From contig CADAWC010000021.1 in assembly GCA_902791475.1 (NCBI GenBank), positions 1-54,910 of the forward strand: DNA of 54,910 nt, written 5' to 3'. Under the pieces are notes generated by a model. The model worked only from the letters and a program-made list of their open reading frames with translations. It was not told where the DNA came from and made no database searches. The stretch is from Fibrobacter succinogenes (lineage in GTDB: Bacteria > Fibrobacterota > Fibrobacteria > Fibrobacterales > Fibrobacteraceae). Position numbers and translations under genes: made by a program. Below are positions 8,559-17,109 of the stretch, one piece after another. Numbering within the stretch: the first letter of the stretch is position 1; every line of letters starts with the position of its first letter.

Positions 8559-9518
8559 TTACATCTGGGCGTAAATGCGCTGCCAGCCTTCTTCCGGAAT
8601 TTGAGCACCCATCACCTGAACGACTTCGTTCGAAACGATGCTGCCGAGCTTACCCGAGCGTTCCATATCCCAGCCGTTCATGTAGCCATAGAGGAATCCC
8701 GATGCCCAGAGGTCACCAGCGCCCGTCGTATCAATCGCCTTTGCAGCTCCCGCAGATACGCGAGTCACCACACCATCCTTAGCAATCAAAGCACCGCGCT
8801 TGCCAATCTTCACGACAGCGACCTTCGCCTTCTTTGCCAAGACTTCGAGAGCAGCTTCTTCCTTGACACCTGCATAGGCATAAGCTTCATCTTCGTTTGC
8901 AATGATGATATCAATCATCTTTTCTGCAAAAAGTTCGTCGAAGAGCTTGCGGCAAGCTTCAACCACGCCAAACGAGCTAAAATCGAGAGCGGTTTCAACA
9001 CCGAGACTGCGAGCCAGCGTAAACGACTTCTTGAAGCATTCACCGTTAAATGCACGGTAGCCTTCAGCGTAAAGGAGGCCCACATCGTCATAGAGTGCCG
9101 GAGTAAAGTCATCCGAACCGAGGAAGTCCGAAGCGCCAAGGTAAGTCCACATGGAACGCTGGGCATCCGGAGTCACAGCAGAGAACACGCAACCCGTAGC
9201 GACATCGCTCATCCCGAGCTTCGATTCCACGCCATTATTCTTCAAGTGTTCCTGAAAAAGCTTACCGAGTTCGTCATCACCAATCTTCGAAATAAAAGCA
9301 GCCTTGCCATGCAAGCGAGAAAGACCGACCATGGTATTGCAAGTCGAGCCACCCGGTACGCGAATCGGATTGTCGAGAGCGCCAAGGAACTTTTCCATCT
9401 GCGGCCAGTCGACCATGTTCATGCCACCCTTCTGCACGCCCTGAGCAGCAATCCATTCATCACTCACGTTTGCCAAAATATCAACAAGGGCAGCGCCCAT
9501 ACCAAGAACTTTCTTCAT
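8559..9518 (-). CDS. PfkB-family sugar/nucleoside kinase, probable adenosine kinase
   Basis: 319 residues. The PfkB fold is shown by the N-terminal GMGAALVDILANV, the glycine pair in VPGGSTCNT that contacts the ribose, and the C-terminal signature DTTGAGDLWASGFLYG, whose Asp is the catalytic base. Adenosine kinase is the closest match in overall pattern, especially the opening and the GGST motif, but other ribokinase-like substrates cannot be excluded. Its start codon overlaps the rhomboid stop codon (TAATG), indicating translational coupling. Confidence 0.8.
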   Translation of the reverse strand: MKKVLGMGAALVDILANVSDEWIAAQGVQKGGMNMVDWPQMEKFLGALDNPIRVPGGSTCNTMVGLSRLHGKAAFISKIGDDELGKLFQEHLKNNGVESKLGMSDVATGCVFSAVTPDAQRSMWTYLGASDFLGSDDFTPALYDDVGLLYAEGYRAFNGECFKKSFTLARSLGVETALDFSSFGVVEACRKLFDELFAEKMIDIIIANEDEAYAYAGVKEEAALEVLAKKAKVAVVKIGKRGALIAKDGVVTRVSAGAAKAIDTTGAGDLWASGFLYGYMNGWDMERSGKLGSIVSNEVVQVMGAQIPEEGWQRIYAQM

Positions 9519-10411
9519 TAGAATCCTCCGCGACGGCGACGCAACTTGTCACCCGCTTTTAATAAAAATTCACGTTCCGATTCCGTCAAGGACTGGATAC
9601 CACTGCGTTCCACCTTCTTGAGGATTTCGTCCATGCGTTTCTGTTCATCTACGTAGAACACTTCACCTTCGAGAATTTCCGGTTCTTCGATGCGACCACT
9701 CCGATAAGAGCGCGTTTCCGAACTTTCTCGATTATACTTTTCAGGATTCCTGGAGAACAAACGGAAAATAGCCGAAAGCGGAGAGTGGTAAAGCACCTTC
9801 GGTCCGTTCTGGTAAACCGCCATGTAAAGGAATCCACCGACCACACCGCCCAAGTGGGCAAAGTGCGCAATCATGTCGCCCGAATTTGCAAAGAGGATAT
9901 CGAGCGCAATCATCACCCACATCGCATTCTTGATTCGCATCGGGATGACAAAGAACATGAGGATGACGCGATCCGGGAAGAACTTGTAGTAAGCGACAAA
10001 GACACCCATCAAGGCGCCCGACGCACCGATAATCGGATTGTTAGTGAGTCCGAGCAAGCACATGAAGAAGCTGAACAGAGCCGCAAAAATACCGCAGAAA
10101 AAGTACATCGAGACAAAATGACGTGCACCCATCCATTCTGCCACTTCGGAACCGAACATCCAAAGCATCAGCATATTGAAGAAGAAATGCATAAAATCGA
10201 AATGGATGAACATGTACGTCACGTAACGCCAAAGTTCAAGCGGAACTCGCGGCATAAACGCACCAAAGTAATTGATGTAATCCGTGAGGCTCCCGTAACC
10301 GGCCCCCAAGTCCACTTCAAGTCCGCGCCCAAGAAAAGCGATAATAAAAACGACTGCATTCGCAATCAATAGCGTCTGCAAGGCCTTGGGCAAATATTTA
10401 AATGGCTTCAT
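9518..10411 (-). CDS. Rhomboid-family intramembrane serine protease
   Basis: 297 residues with about six membrane helices. The catalytic serine is in GASGALMG and the catalytic histidine lies in the later AHFAHLGGVVGGF helix. The HFDFMHFFFNMLMLW helix carries the conserved His and Asn of the oxyanion region. So both catalytic residues are present and the enzyme is predicted active. The C-terminal 90 residues are a soluble, charged cytoplasmic extension. It overlaps coaD by 14 nt and is followed by the kinase gene with a TAATG junction. Confidence 0.88.
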   Translation of the reverse strand: MKPFKYLPKALQTLLIANAVVFIIAFLGRGLEVDLGAGYGSLTDYINYFGAFMPRVPLELWRYVTYMFIHFDFMHFFFNMLMLWMFGSEVAEWMGARHFVSMYFFCGIFAALFSFFMCLLGLTNNPIIGASGALMGVFVAYYKFFPDRVILMFFVIPMRIKNAMWVMIALDILFANSGDMIAHFAHLGGVVGGFLYMAVYQNGPKVLYHSPLSAIFRLFSRNPEKYNRESSETRSYRSGRIEEPEILEGEVFYVDEQKRMDEILKKVERSGIQSLTESEREFLLKAGDKLRRRRGGF

Positions 10412-10979
10412 AATTTTTCCTAAACTCTTTTAAAAGCATGGAGACCATGCTCTTCGGCACATATTTAGAAATGAGCGACTTCTGTTCGGCAGCACTCTTA
10501 CCAGCTCCGCACTTGAGGAGTTCTCGCACAAGCGTACTGCTCACCACGAGATGTTCCTGCGCACTGAGCAAAAGCACCGTTTCGACATCGCCGTCGCCGT
10601 AAATGACCTTGTTGTTCCAAGCGACCGCCTGTTCAGCATCCAAGTCGGCAGAATTGCGGATTCCGCGCACCAGGTAATGCGCGCCCACCGATTTCATAAA
10701 ATCGACCGTCAGCCCACCATGGACGGCGACCGATACATTCGGGAATTCAGAGACCGCCGCCTCCACCATCGCCTTGCGCGTTTCGGCATCAAACAAGTTT
10801 TTCTTACTTGCATTCTGGGCGACAAGTACAATCAGGGAATCAAAGATGCCGGCGGCACGTTTTACAAGGTCAAAGTGACCGACTGTAAACGGATCAAAGG
10901 AGCCCGCGAACACCGCCACATGGCGTCCGCAGCCATCCTCCACAATCGATTTCTTCTGTGCTTTAGAATTCCACACCAT
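10398..10979 (-). CDS. coaD: Phosphopantetheine adenylyltransferase
   Basis: 193 residues from the ATG at 10979 (a TTG at 10988 would add three). It catalyses the fourth step of coenzyme A synthesis, joining ATP and 4'-phosphopantetheine. The nucleotidyltransferase motif is AGSFDPFTVGHFDLV, with the TxGH-type ATP-binding histidine. YLVRGIRNSADLDAE and the VSSTLVRELLK end motif are also present. About 20 residues precede the usual start, so the true start could be further in, but no better ribosome binding site is seen. It sits directly after rsmD, a pairing common in bacteria. Confidence 0.92.
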   Translation of the reverse strand: MVWNSKAQKKSIVEDGCGRHVAVFAGSFDPFTVGHFDLVKRAAGIFDSLIVLVAQNASKKNLFDAETRKAMVEAAVSEFPNVSVAVHGGLTVDFMKSVGAHYLVRGIRNSADLDAEQAVAWNNKVIYGDGDVETVLLLSAQEHLVVSSTLVRELLKCGAGKSAAEQKSLISKYVPKSMVSMLLKEFRKNYEAI

Positions 10980-10998
10980 GTGGTACAATGTACAAAAA

Positions 10999-11541
10999 TC
11001 ACGCCCTGAAAATAATCAGGGACGACTCACCATAGCGGCGAACTTGCCCCTGAAAACCATCACCCTTGGTCCATTCAGGCAACTTGCGGCTCGGAGCCTC
11101 AAAAACAGCCACGCCACCAGGGTTCAGCCACTCCATAAACGGACGCAAGTCCGGGTAATCCATGTCCTTGAACGGCGGATCTGCGTAAATCAGATCAAAA
11201 CCACCATCGGCACAGACAATTTCTTTCTTGAGCGTAAGCACACTCGTTTCCAAGAGCTTTAGCCTGGAATCCATACCGACCGACTTGTACGAACGCTCAA
11301 TCATCTTCGCCTGCGGACGCGCAAGTTCCACAGCAGTCACACTAGCGGCCCCACGGCTCAACGCCTCAAGCCCCATAATGCCACTACCGGCAAAAAGGTC
11401 CAGCATGCGGAATCCATCGACGCCCTGCAAAATGTTAAAGAGAGCTTCCCTCGTGCGGGAAGCTGTCGGACGTGTTTTCATTGTATCCGGGGACTCGATG
11501 TTGCGTCCCCGCAAAGAACCACCAGTAATTCGAATCGGCAT
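10999..11541 (-). CDS. rsmD: 16S rRNA (guanine966-N2)-methyltransferase
   Basis: 180 residues. It methylates G966 of 16S rRNA using S-adenosylmethionine. RITGGSLRGRNI at the N-terminus and RPTASRTREALFNIL are family hallmarks. LDLFAGSGIMGLEALSRGA is the AdoMet-binding loop, and DPPF at about residues 134-137 is the N-methyltransferase catalytic motif. Only one nucleotide separates its ATG from the upstream pilN/O-like stop codon. coaD follows 10-20 nt downstream. Confidence 0.93.
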   Translation of the reverse strand: MPIRITGGSLRGRNIESPDTMKTRPTASRTREALFNILQGVDGFRMLDLFAGSGIMGLEALSRGAASVTAVELARPQAKMIERSYKSVGMDSRLKLLETSVLTLKKEIVCADGGFDLIYADPPFKDMDYPDLRPFMEWLNPGGVAVFEAPSRKLPEWTKGDGFQGQVRRYGESSLIIFRA

Positions 11542-11542
11542 A

Positions 11543-12532
11543 CTAACGAAGTACGAACATTTCGACGCGCAAGTTCGAAATCAGGAACTTCTTGGCGTAC
11601 TTAAGCTCAGCTTTCGGCACACCCATGCGAATCGGGGATTTGGCAAAAGCGTTCATGAAGTTCAGCAAGTCAGCAAAATCTGCCGTCGATGACACGTTGT
11701 ATGCATAACGCTTAAACACACCGAAATCTTCGACAACAGGCTTTTCCAAGCCCTTCAGCTGAACCTTGTTCGAAGCGGCAAGCGACTTGAAAGCCTTAAC
11801 TTCGGAAGCAATTTCGCCAACAGGAACAAAGCCGCGCACAGCGTCGAGGCGCACCTGCGGAACAGAGAACTGTCCAAATGCAGCCACTTCAGTTGCCGCT
11901 TCAGAGGCAATCGGCGACTGGAACTGTTTGCTCACAGCCTTAAGTCTATCCATAAGCGTATGCTGCGACGAAGCCTTCATCGCTACACCACGCAAGTAAT
12001 AATAGTTCGGAGCCTGGTACACGCATTCCGAGAAACCGATATCATCCGGGACTGCGGTATTGAGGAACGAAAGGAACTGCGGCAAAGATGTCTTCTGGAA
12101 AGAAAGTTTTTCGAGCGGCAAATAGCTGCCATAGCCTGTTCGTTTGTTATTAAAAAGAACTTGCGGATTGATTTCGCCAACAATGTCCTTGACAGGCATC
12201 GCCGCACGGGCACGAGCCACGGCTTCCTGCTGTTTAGCAATCTCTTCGGCGGTCGGACCGGCAGGGGTCGTCTTGTCCGTCGCAGATTTCTTTGCCCCAA
12301 TCAATTCGAGATAAGAATCCGGGAACACACCATCCAGCGCAGCCGGTACCCCCATCACGCTCAAGTAGCAGCTAAAGGCAACTACAGCAAACAACGCGGC
12401 AACAGCTGCCGTCAAATACTTTCTCTTATAGCGGCGTTCCACATCAGCAACGTTCGTCACATGCAAATGCTGAGAAACACTACCGACGGAGGAATTCTTT
12501 TCCGCCACCGCAATAAGGTTCATGTGAATCAT
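11543..12532 (-). CDS. PilN/PilO-like inner membrane protein (type IV pilus or type II secretion)
   Basis: 329 residues. Translation should start at 12532, where ATG overlaps the pilM stop codon (ATGA) and a GGAGGG ribosome binding site precedes it. A short cytoplasmic tail opening MIHMNLIAVAEKN, similar to the PilN segment that binds PilM, is followed by one membrane helix at about residues 40-62. The large remainder is periplasmic with PilO/GspM-like alternating helices and strands. The length suggests PilN-like and PilO-like parts in one polypeptide. The call rests mainly on topology and on the pilM neighbour. Confidence 0.65.
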   Translation of the reverse strand: MIHMNLIAVAEKNSSVGSVSQHLHVTNVADVERRYKRKYLTAAVAALFAVVAFSCYLSVMGVPAALDGVFPDSYLELIGAKKSATDKTTPAGPTAEEIAKQQEAVARARAAMPVKDIVGEINPQVLFNNKRTGYGSYLPLEKLSFQKTSLPQFLSFLNTAVPDDIGFSECVYQAPNYYYLRGVAMKASSQHTLMDRLKAVSKQFQSPIASEAATEVAAFGQFSVPQVRLDAVRGFVPVGEIASEVKAFKSLAASNKVQLKGLEKPVVEDFGVFKRYAYNVSSTADFADLLNFMNAFAKSPIRMGVPKAELKYAKKFLISNLRVEMFVLR

Positions 12533-13440
12533 ACACCCTCCATCTGATTGAGTGCAGCGCCAACAGCACCGACACAGCAAATCATATCAACGGGATTCAC
12601 GCTTTCATCGCACGGGAGCTGAGACAAGCCAGTCATCAGCGACACCTGGTATTCGCCAAGTTTACTTGTGAGAGTATTCACAAACTGCTCGTTCGAAGCC
12701 ATCTCGCCACAGAGGCGCACGTCGGTCACACCGTTGACGGCATTTTCGGACTGGACAAGCTTCATCTGTTCAACAATTTCGTTTGCAAGAATCGGGTAAG
12801 CGATGTCTTCGGTCTTGCCGACCATCGAAAGCGTCGAAACACAGCGCAAAGCAAGGAGTTCATCACGGCGCATCCAGGCAAGCGTTACACCAGAGAAGTC
12901 GGCCTTTACCACGCACACAGCGTCCTTGATCTTTTCGCCCACATCCATCACGTTCATAAGCGAGAGCACATCGACTTCCATCGACTTTGGCGAAAGGATA
13001 CGAGAACGGAAGCCCTTGCGCAGAGCTTCGACCCATTCCTTGCGGACGGCCATGATCAGTACATTGTACCCCAGAGTATCGTCACCACTCAGCGTCTTGG
13101 AGTCCACGATGTAAGCGCTCACATCGGCATTAGTGAAAAGTTCCATATACCATTTTAGATACTGATCCTTGTTGGCGACAGCCTCCTGTGGCACATAGAC
13201 CTTGCGGATAATCGACATCGTCGCAGGCATCGTCACCGAAGTCGCGGCAATATCTTTAATCTGGTTTTCGTCCACCCACTGTTGGAGCATGCTTTCAAAA
13301 AGGAAAATATCGTAAATGGGGTTGGTTTCCGTCGGAATCACAGCCGCCTTGACCACCTTCTTTTCAGAAGAATCCACAAGGGCGACCTTCATGGAAGTAT
13401 CCCCAACTTCAACACCTAGATATAGCTTCGTTTCACTCAT
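12529..13440 (-). CDS. PilM-like actin-fold ATPase, type IV pilus assembly
   Basis: 303 residues. The N-terminal YLGVEVGDTSMKVALVD is a phosphate-1-type motif of the actin/FtsA/PilM fold. MSIIRKVYVP and KSMEVDVLSLMN fit the PilM pattern, and the C-terminal VDMICCVGAVGAALNQM helix ends the second subdomain. PilM is cytoplasmic and links PilN to the secretion ATPase. It overlaps the following pilN/O-like gene by 4 nt. A PilB/GspE ATPase gene lies about 6.5 kb upstream and a ComEA-like gene next door, so a pilus, secretion or DNA-uptake machine is implied. Confidence 0.72.
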   Translation of the reverse strand: MSETKLYLGVEVGDTSMKVALVDSSEKKVVKAAVIPTETNPIYDIFLFESMLQQWVDENQIKDIAATSVTMPATMSIIRKVYVPQEAVANKDQYLKWYMELFTNADVSAYIVDSKTLSGDDTLGYNVLIMAVRKEWVEALRKGFRSRILSPKSMEVDVLSLMNVMDVGEKIKDAVCVVKADFSGVTLAWMRRDELLALRCVSTLSMVGKTEDIAYPILANEIVEQMKLVQSENAVNGVTDVRLCGEMASNEQFVNTLTSKLGEYQVSLMTGLSQLPCDESVNPVDMICCVGAVGAALNQMEGV

Positions 13441-13473
13441 AAATATGCTTATGTAAAGTTTTATATCCTAAAA

Positions 13474-13980
13474 CTAATCAAAAATTATCGATTGTAACAT
13501 GTTTTCAAGCTTTTTCTTTCCAATTCCATGCACTTTTTTGAGGTCTGACGGCCCTTTGAACGGTCCAGAAGCGTTCCTACGCTCTATAATCTTCTCCGCA
13601 AGCTTGGGTCCCACCCCCTTTATCGCGCACAAGTCGTCAGCACTTGCCGTATTGACGTTTAACGGAAACGAGACTTTTTTCTTTGCCTTACGGTGATGTT
13701 CGAGGTGATGCTCCGTCGATTTCGGGCCAGGATCCGCTAGGGTTTTTACTTTATCGGTATTGTCAGTCGAGACCGCACTTGTTTCTGCAAATGAAAATGC
13801 GTCAGAAGATGCTCCCGGAGGCGCATTAGCGACAACTATAGCGTCACCGACTTCGAATGTTTCTATAGACGGGAGCCCCCACGGGAGGTAGCGGACGGTT
13901 AAACCAATGATAAAGAGGATGATTGCGAGTTTGAGAATTCTTTTTTCAGATGCGTTCATTGCCTTTTTGAGAATGTTCAT
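13474..13980 (-). CDS. ComEA-like helix-hairpin-helix DNA-binding protein
   Basis: 168 residues. One N-terminal membrane helix (about residues 15-32) anchors the protein. A low-complexity, His/Lys-rich linker follows. The C-terminal 65 residues form two helix-hairpin-helix motifs (LCAIKGVGPKLAEKIIERR and LKKVHGIGKKKLENML) after the VNTASADDL opening typical of ComEA. ComEA binds incoming DNA in the periplasm during transformation. The gene overlaps the end of kdsB by 35 nt if the ATG at 13980 is used; an internal ATG at 13959 would shorten the overlap. Confidence 0.8.
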   Translation of the reverse strand: MNILKKAMNASEKRILKLAIILFIIGLTVRYLPWGLPSIETFEVGDAIVVANAPPGASSDAFSFAETSAVSTDNTDKVKTLADPGPKSTEHHLEHHRKAKKKVSFPLNVNTASADDLCAIKGVGPKLAEKIIERRNASGPFKGPSDLKKVHGIGKKKLENMLQSIIFD

Positions 13981-14734
13981 CTAGCAAAGGATTTAGCAAA
14001 CGATCTAGCAAAATATTCTCGACGTGGGTCGCGTCCGACGGAACGTCCACGGAAATGCTCGGATAAACGCTCTCGACAATGCGGATGGGGCGACGCCCTA
14101 AAATCCTCATCTGTTCCAGCGAGCGATCCAGCTCAATCTTGTTCTGCGGGAGCGACGCAAACTCGTCACGGGCTTCGCGGGAGTATGCGTAAATGCCCTG
14201 GTGCTGGAACCAGAGGTTCGCCTCTGCAGGCGGCACAGACCTTGTAAAGTCAACCGCCACACCGTCGCGCACGAGCACTTTCACGACGGTCTTGAGTTCA
14301 GCTTCTGCAGGGTTCAACGGGCATGCGACCGTCACCCAGCAGTCGGGGTGTTCCGAGAGGTCTTTCGCGACATCGCGGAGCACGGAAGGTTCAACGAGAG
14401 GCTCGTCGCCCTGGAGATTCACGACCAAGTCAAGGCCAAGCTTTTTGGCGGCCTCTGCCACGCGGTCGGAACCAGTTGCACATTCGCCAGTCATCACGCA
14501 GTCAAAGCCTGCCGCCGTGACCACCGCTTCGATTTCTGAACTGTCCGTCGCGCAGACAATGCGGTCAAAGCAATCCGCAAGGAGAGCGCGCTCCATGGTA
14601 CGGACAATCATCTCCTTACCGTTGAGCTTCAGGAGTGGTTTTCCCGGGAATCTGGACGAGCCCATGCGGGCCGGAACGATGCAACTGACCTTGTTCAAAG
14701 CGAAATGCGTAACGAAATGCGCGAAATTCGGCAA
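13946..14734 (-). CDS. kdsB: 3-deoxy-manno-octulosonate cytidylyltransferase
   Basis: 262 residues. It activates Kdo as CMP-Kdo for lipopolysaccharide core synthesis. CIVPARMGSSRFPGKPL is the nucleotide-binding signature; NLQGDEPLVEP and FQHQGIYAYSRE are also family marks. The start is uncertain: the N-terminal 15 residues precede the normal family start and the first codon is TTG at 14734, with another TTG at 14698; neither has a clear ribosome binding site. The C-terminal LLDRLLNPLLDE is encoded by three copies of a 12-bp DNA repeat. Confidence 0.9.
   Translation of the reverse strand: MPNFAHFVTHFALNKVSCIVPARMGSSRFPGKPLLKLNGKEMIVRTMERALLADCFDRIVCATDSSEIEAVVTAAGFDCVMTGECATGSDRVAEAAKKLGLDLVVNLQGDEPLVEPSVLRDVAKDLSEHPDCWVTVACPLNPAEAELKTVVKVLVRDGVAVDFTRSVPPAEANLWFQHQGIYAYSREARDEFASLPQNKIELDRSLEQMRILGRRPIRIVESVYPSISVDVPSDATHVENILLDRLLNPLLDEHSQKGNERI
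13980..14012. repeat. 12-bp tandem repeat at the end of kdsB
   Basis: Three consecutive 12-bp units with consensus TTTGCTADATCS (read on the minus strand) lie inside kdsB at its overlap with the ComEA-like gene. The same unit is iterated upstream of the Rpn-type gene at about 16137-16184. Confidence 0.75.
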
Positions 14735-14756
14735 ATGCGTCGGGTAAGAGCGCCGA

Positions 14757-15038
14757 CTACATCACCTTCGGGATGGCGAAGTGGTCGTTTTCGACAGCCG
14801 GAGCGTTAGCAAAAGCCTGTTCAAGAGTAAAGCCCTGCACCGGCACGTCTTCGCGGAGGATGGTAGCGCCGTTTTCGACAGCGGTCATCGGTTCCACGTT
14901 CGAAAGGTCCAAAGCCTTCAATGCTTCGAGATGGTCGAGCATCTTGTCCAAGTGGCCCTTGATTGCCGGAATATCTTCTTCTGCGATGCTCAAGCGAGAC
15001 AACTTCGCGAGCTTCAAAACTTCTTCACGTTCAAGCAT
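14757..15038 (-). CDS. gatC: Asp-tRNA(Asn)/Glu-tRNA(Gln) amidotransferase subunit C
   Basis: 93 residues, the normal size. It is the small stabilising subunit of the GatCAB transamidase that forms Gln-tRNA or Asn-tRNA. The helical N-terminus VLKLAKLSRLSI and the motif DLSNVEPMTAVENGATILREDV match the family, as does the C-terminal NAPAVENDHFAIPKV. AGAGG precedes the ATG at 15038. gatA and gatB are not in the window. kdsB follows 22 nt downstream. Confidence 0.93.
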   Translation of the reverse strand: MLEREEVLKLAKLSRLSIAEEDIPAIKGHLDKMLDHLEALKALDLSNVEPMTAVENGATILREDVPVQGFTLEQAFANAPAVENDHFAIPKVM

Positions 15039-15123
15039 AAAAAACCTCTTTTATTTACGGAAAGCAAGATAGAAAATTTTTTCTACTCCGCTAAGATTTG
15101 TTCCTCGATATACCCAAAGTAAG

Positions 15124-16104
15124 TTATCCATGAGACTGTCTACTTTGACGAAGTACCTCTAATTTGGCCTGCATTTCGGCAATTTTTTCATCGGACATTC
15201 CCATTTCACGTAGAACAGTTTCTGTGTCGTCACGATTCTGCGCCAATTCTGCTTTAGCGTTTTGACGTTCCTCGTCAATCAGCTTTTGCGCCTTGGCTTG
15301 TTCTTCGGAGCGTGCATCGGCAATTTCCTGGCGGAAAACATCGCCAGCACTGACGAATCCATACTTTTGTCCAATGCTTTTGAACGCCATGTTCAACTCC
15401 TTCAGAGCGTCTTTATCTAGATACTCCGTCAAATATACACTAATTTTTTCTAACAAACAAGAGCGCTCCTTGTCTGGCATTTTTTGCAGTTTCGGCTTGA
15501 ACTGATTAAACACCTCAAGAATGTCGTCCTTGTCGTAAGCGTGCGCCATCGCCGCGATTCCAAGGCCTGTTGCGACATCTTCGCAAGCAAGGCAGTCGCT
15601 GTCCGGAATGTCCGACATATTCACGAACGCACAACGGAACGGCAAAACCATGCCGTGAAAATACGCAGGATAGTCCTTCTCAAGCAATTCAAGCGGATTC
15701 CAATTTTCTCGTCCGTTATAAAAAATCATCGCCATCGTCGGGAGTCCGTCGAATAGGCGGCCCTCGTCAAAGCGTTTCATCACGGAACGCATGTAACGCG
15801 CAAGCTGATTGAACATATCGGCATCGCGGCCAGACTTATGTTCCACAAGGATGCCCACAAACACGGGAGCGCCTGTCAGGACATTCACGCGGAATGCCAA
15901 ATCTGCATCACCCGTTTCATAGACCTCAGAATACGAATCCGGAATGCGGACTAGCGTATCCAAATTTACCGCAGCGAGGAACTCCCCCACATCAATATTT
16001 ATTTTACCAGCAAGTTCAAGCAAATACCTGAGATGCCTAACATCTGCAAATAGCCAACGGAAAAAAGCATCGTGAGGCTTTTTTGCCGCCTGTTTTTCTT
16101 CCAT
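15124..16104 (-). CDS. Rpn-family (transposase_31) PD-(D/E)XK nuclease
   Basis: 326 residues. The opening HDAFFRWLFADVRHLRYLLEL matches the Rpn/transposase_31 family, whose E. coli members are recombination-promoting DNA endonucleases. The PD-(D/E)XK active site can be read as D68 (ADLAFRV), then E88 and K90 (VEHKS). The C-terminal third is a charged coiled coil ending in a degenerate tail with MSDEKIAEMQAKLEVL, which is typical of the family. An AGGA site precedes the ATG. Upstream lies a 12-bp repeat array that could bear on its expression. These genes are usually mobile, paralogous accessory genes. Confidence 0.85.
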   Translation of the reverse strand: MEEKQAAKKPHDAFFRWLFADVRHLRYLLELAGKINIDVGEFLAAVNLDTLVRIPDSYSEVYETGDADLAFRVNVLTGAPVFVGILVEHKSGRDADMFNQLARYMRSVMKRFDEGRLFDGLPTMAMIFYNGRENWNPLELLEKDYPAYFHGMVLPFRCAFVNMSDIPDSDCLACEDVATGLGIAAMAHAYDKDDILEVFNQFKPKLQKMPDKERSCLLEKISVYLTEYLDKDALKELNMAFKSIGQKYGFVSAGDVFRQEIADARSEEQAKAQKLIDEERQNAKAELAQNRDDTETVLREMGMSDEKIAEMQAKLEVLRQSRQSHG

Positions 16105-16136
16105 AAAAATCCTTTCTCTTTTTTAGAGACAAGTTT

Positions 16137-16184
16137 ATATAGCAAACGATATAAGAAAGGATATAGCAAACGATATAAGAAAAA
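16137..16184. repeat. 12-bp iterated repeat upstream of the Rpn-type gene
   Basis: Two copies of a 22-24 bp direct repeat, which resolve into four 12-bp units alternating TTTCTTATATCG and TTTGCTATATCC on the minus strand. It lies 30-80 nt before the Rpn start codon, in the expected promoter or leader, and shares its unit with the end of kdsB. Confidence 0.8.
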
Positions 16185-16290
16185 CAGTTCATCAGAACCG
16201 TTGACTATAATCTAACAAACTCGTTCAAGAAAAACAAGAGGTCGGGCTGGTTGACATCCATTTTGCCAACATTTTGTTAGCAAGCAAACA

Positions 16291-16992
16291 TCATTCAGTA
16301 AAAATCAACGGAATTGTGACAGTTGTTTTGCCGTATTTTGTTGAGTTAAACCTCCAATGGCTTACTTTTTCTAGTATTTCCGCATCAAAATTGCGATTTT
16401 GAGTTGTAGAGGAAACGATGGAAATGTCAGAAATTTCACCTTTTGGAGCAATTGTGAATTTTAAGGTAATTTTACCTTTAATTCCAGGATTTTTTCTCAG
16501 ATGTTTGTAATAAGCAAAGTGAAGCCCCGGTGTTCGTTGACGAATAATTTTCACAATATCCGAAGCAGAACGAGAAGCCTTCTTTTCATACTTGAAATCA
16601 ATATCACTTATAGAAGGTAACTTAATGGTTCCCTTATATTTAATTCTTGTATGAGGATCATCTGGAGATTGGAAACAAGTCTCCCCAACAGAAATACATA
16701 AGCCAGGTATCGGCTTACCACGACGATACCAACTACTATCTAGACCTGCAGAGGAACTATCATTTTTTAAGTTCCTTTGATGTGCAACATTATCATTAGA
16801 TTCTACAACATTATAATCTTCCTTGAAACAACAAATAGGTTTTTCATTTTTCTGAGATGTAGCCAATTCATTCGTTTCAGTCAAATGACTAGACAAAGTC
16901 ACTCTTTTTTCTTCTTTACAGCTAAAAAATACAAAGGCAACACTCGCGACGACAATCGCAATGAAAAAGTTTTTCATTTTAAGAATTTTCAT
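16291..16992 (-). CDS. Lipoprotein with TonB/AgmX (PglI)-like C-terminal domain
   Basis: 233 residues. A lipobox (FVFFSC) ends the signal peptide at about residue 25. A low-complexity region runs to about residue 130. The C-terminal 100 residues (IKGKITLKFTIAPKGEIS, then DAEILEKVSHWRFNS and TVTIPLIF) form the beta-alpha-beta fold of the TonB C-terminal / AgmX-PglI family. Unlike TonB it has a lipobox instead of a membrane anchor, so it is not an obvious energy transducer. GAGGC precedes the ATG. The gene is clearly more AT-rich than its neighbours, which could mean recent acquisition. Confidence 0.78.
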   Translation of the reverse strand: MKILKMKNFFIAIVVASVAFVFFSCKEEKRVTLSSHLTETNELATSQKNEKPICCFKEDYNVVESNDNVAHQRNLKNDSSSAGLDSSWYRRGKPIPGLCISVGETCFQSPDDPHTRIKYKGTIKLPSISDIDFKYEKKASRSASDIVKIIRQRTPGLHFAYYKHLRKNPGIKGKITLKFTIAPKGEISDISIVSSTTQNRNFDAEILEKVSHWRFNSTKYGKTTVTIPLIFTE

Positions 16993-17109
16993 GATAGCCT
17001 CGCATTCTTTCAGTCTTGCTAATGTTTGTGCTTCTGAATATCATCTACAAAATCGCAAAAACAACGCCAAGCGTTTTTATGAAAATTTACATGTAACGGG
17101 AGAAATGCT

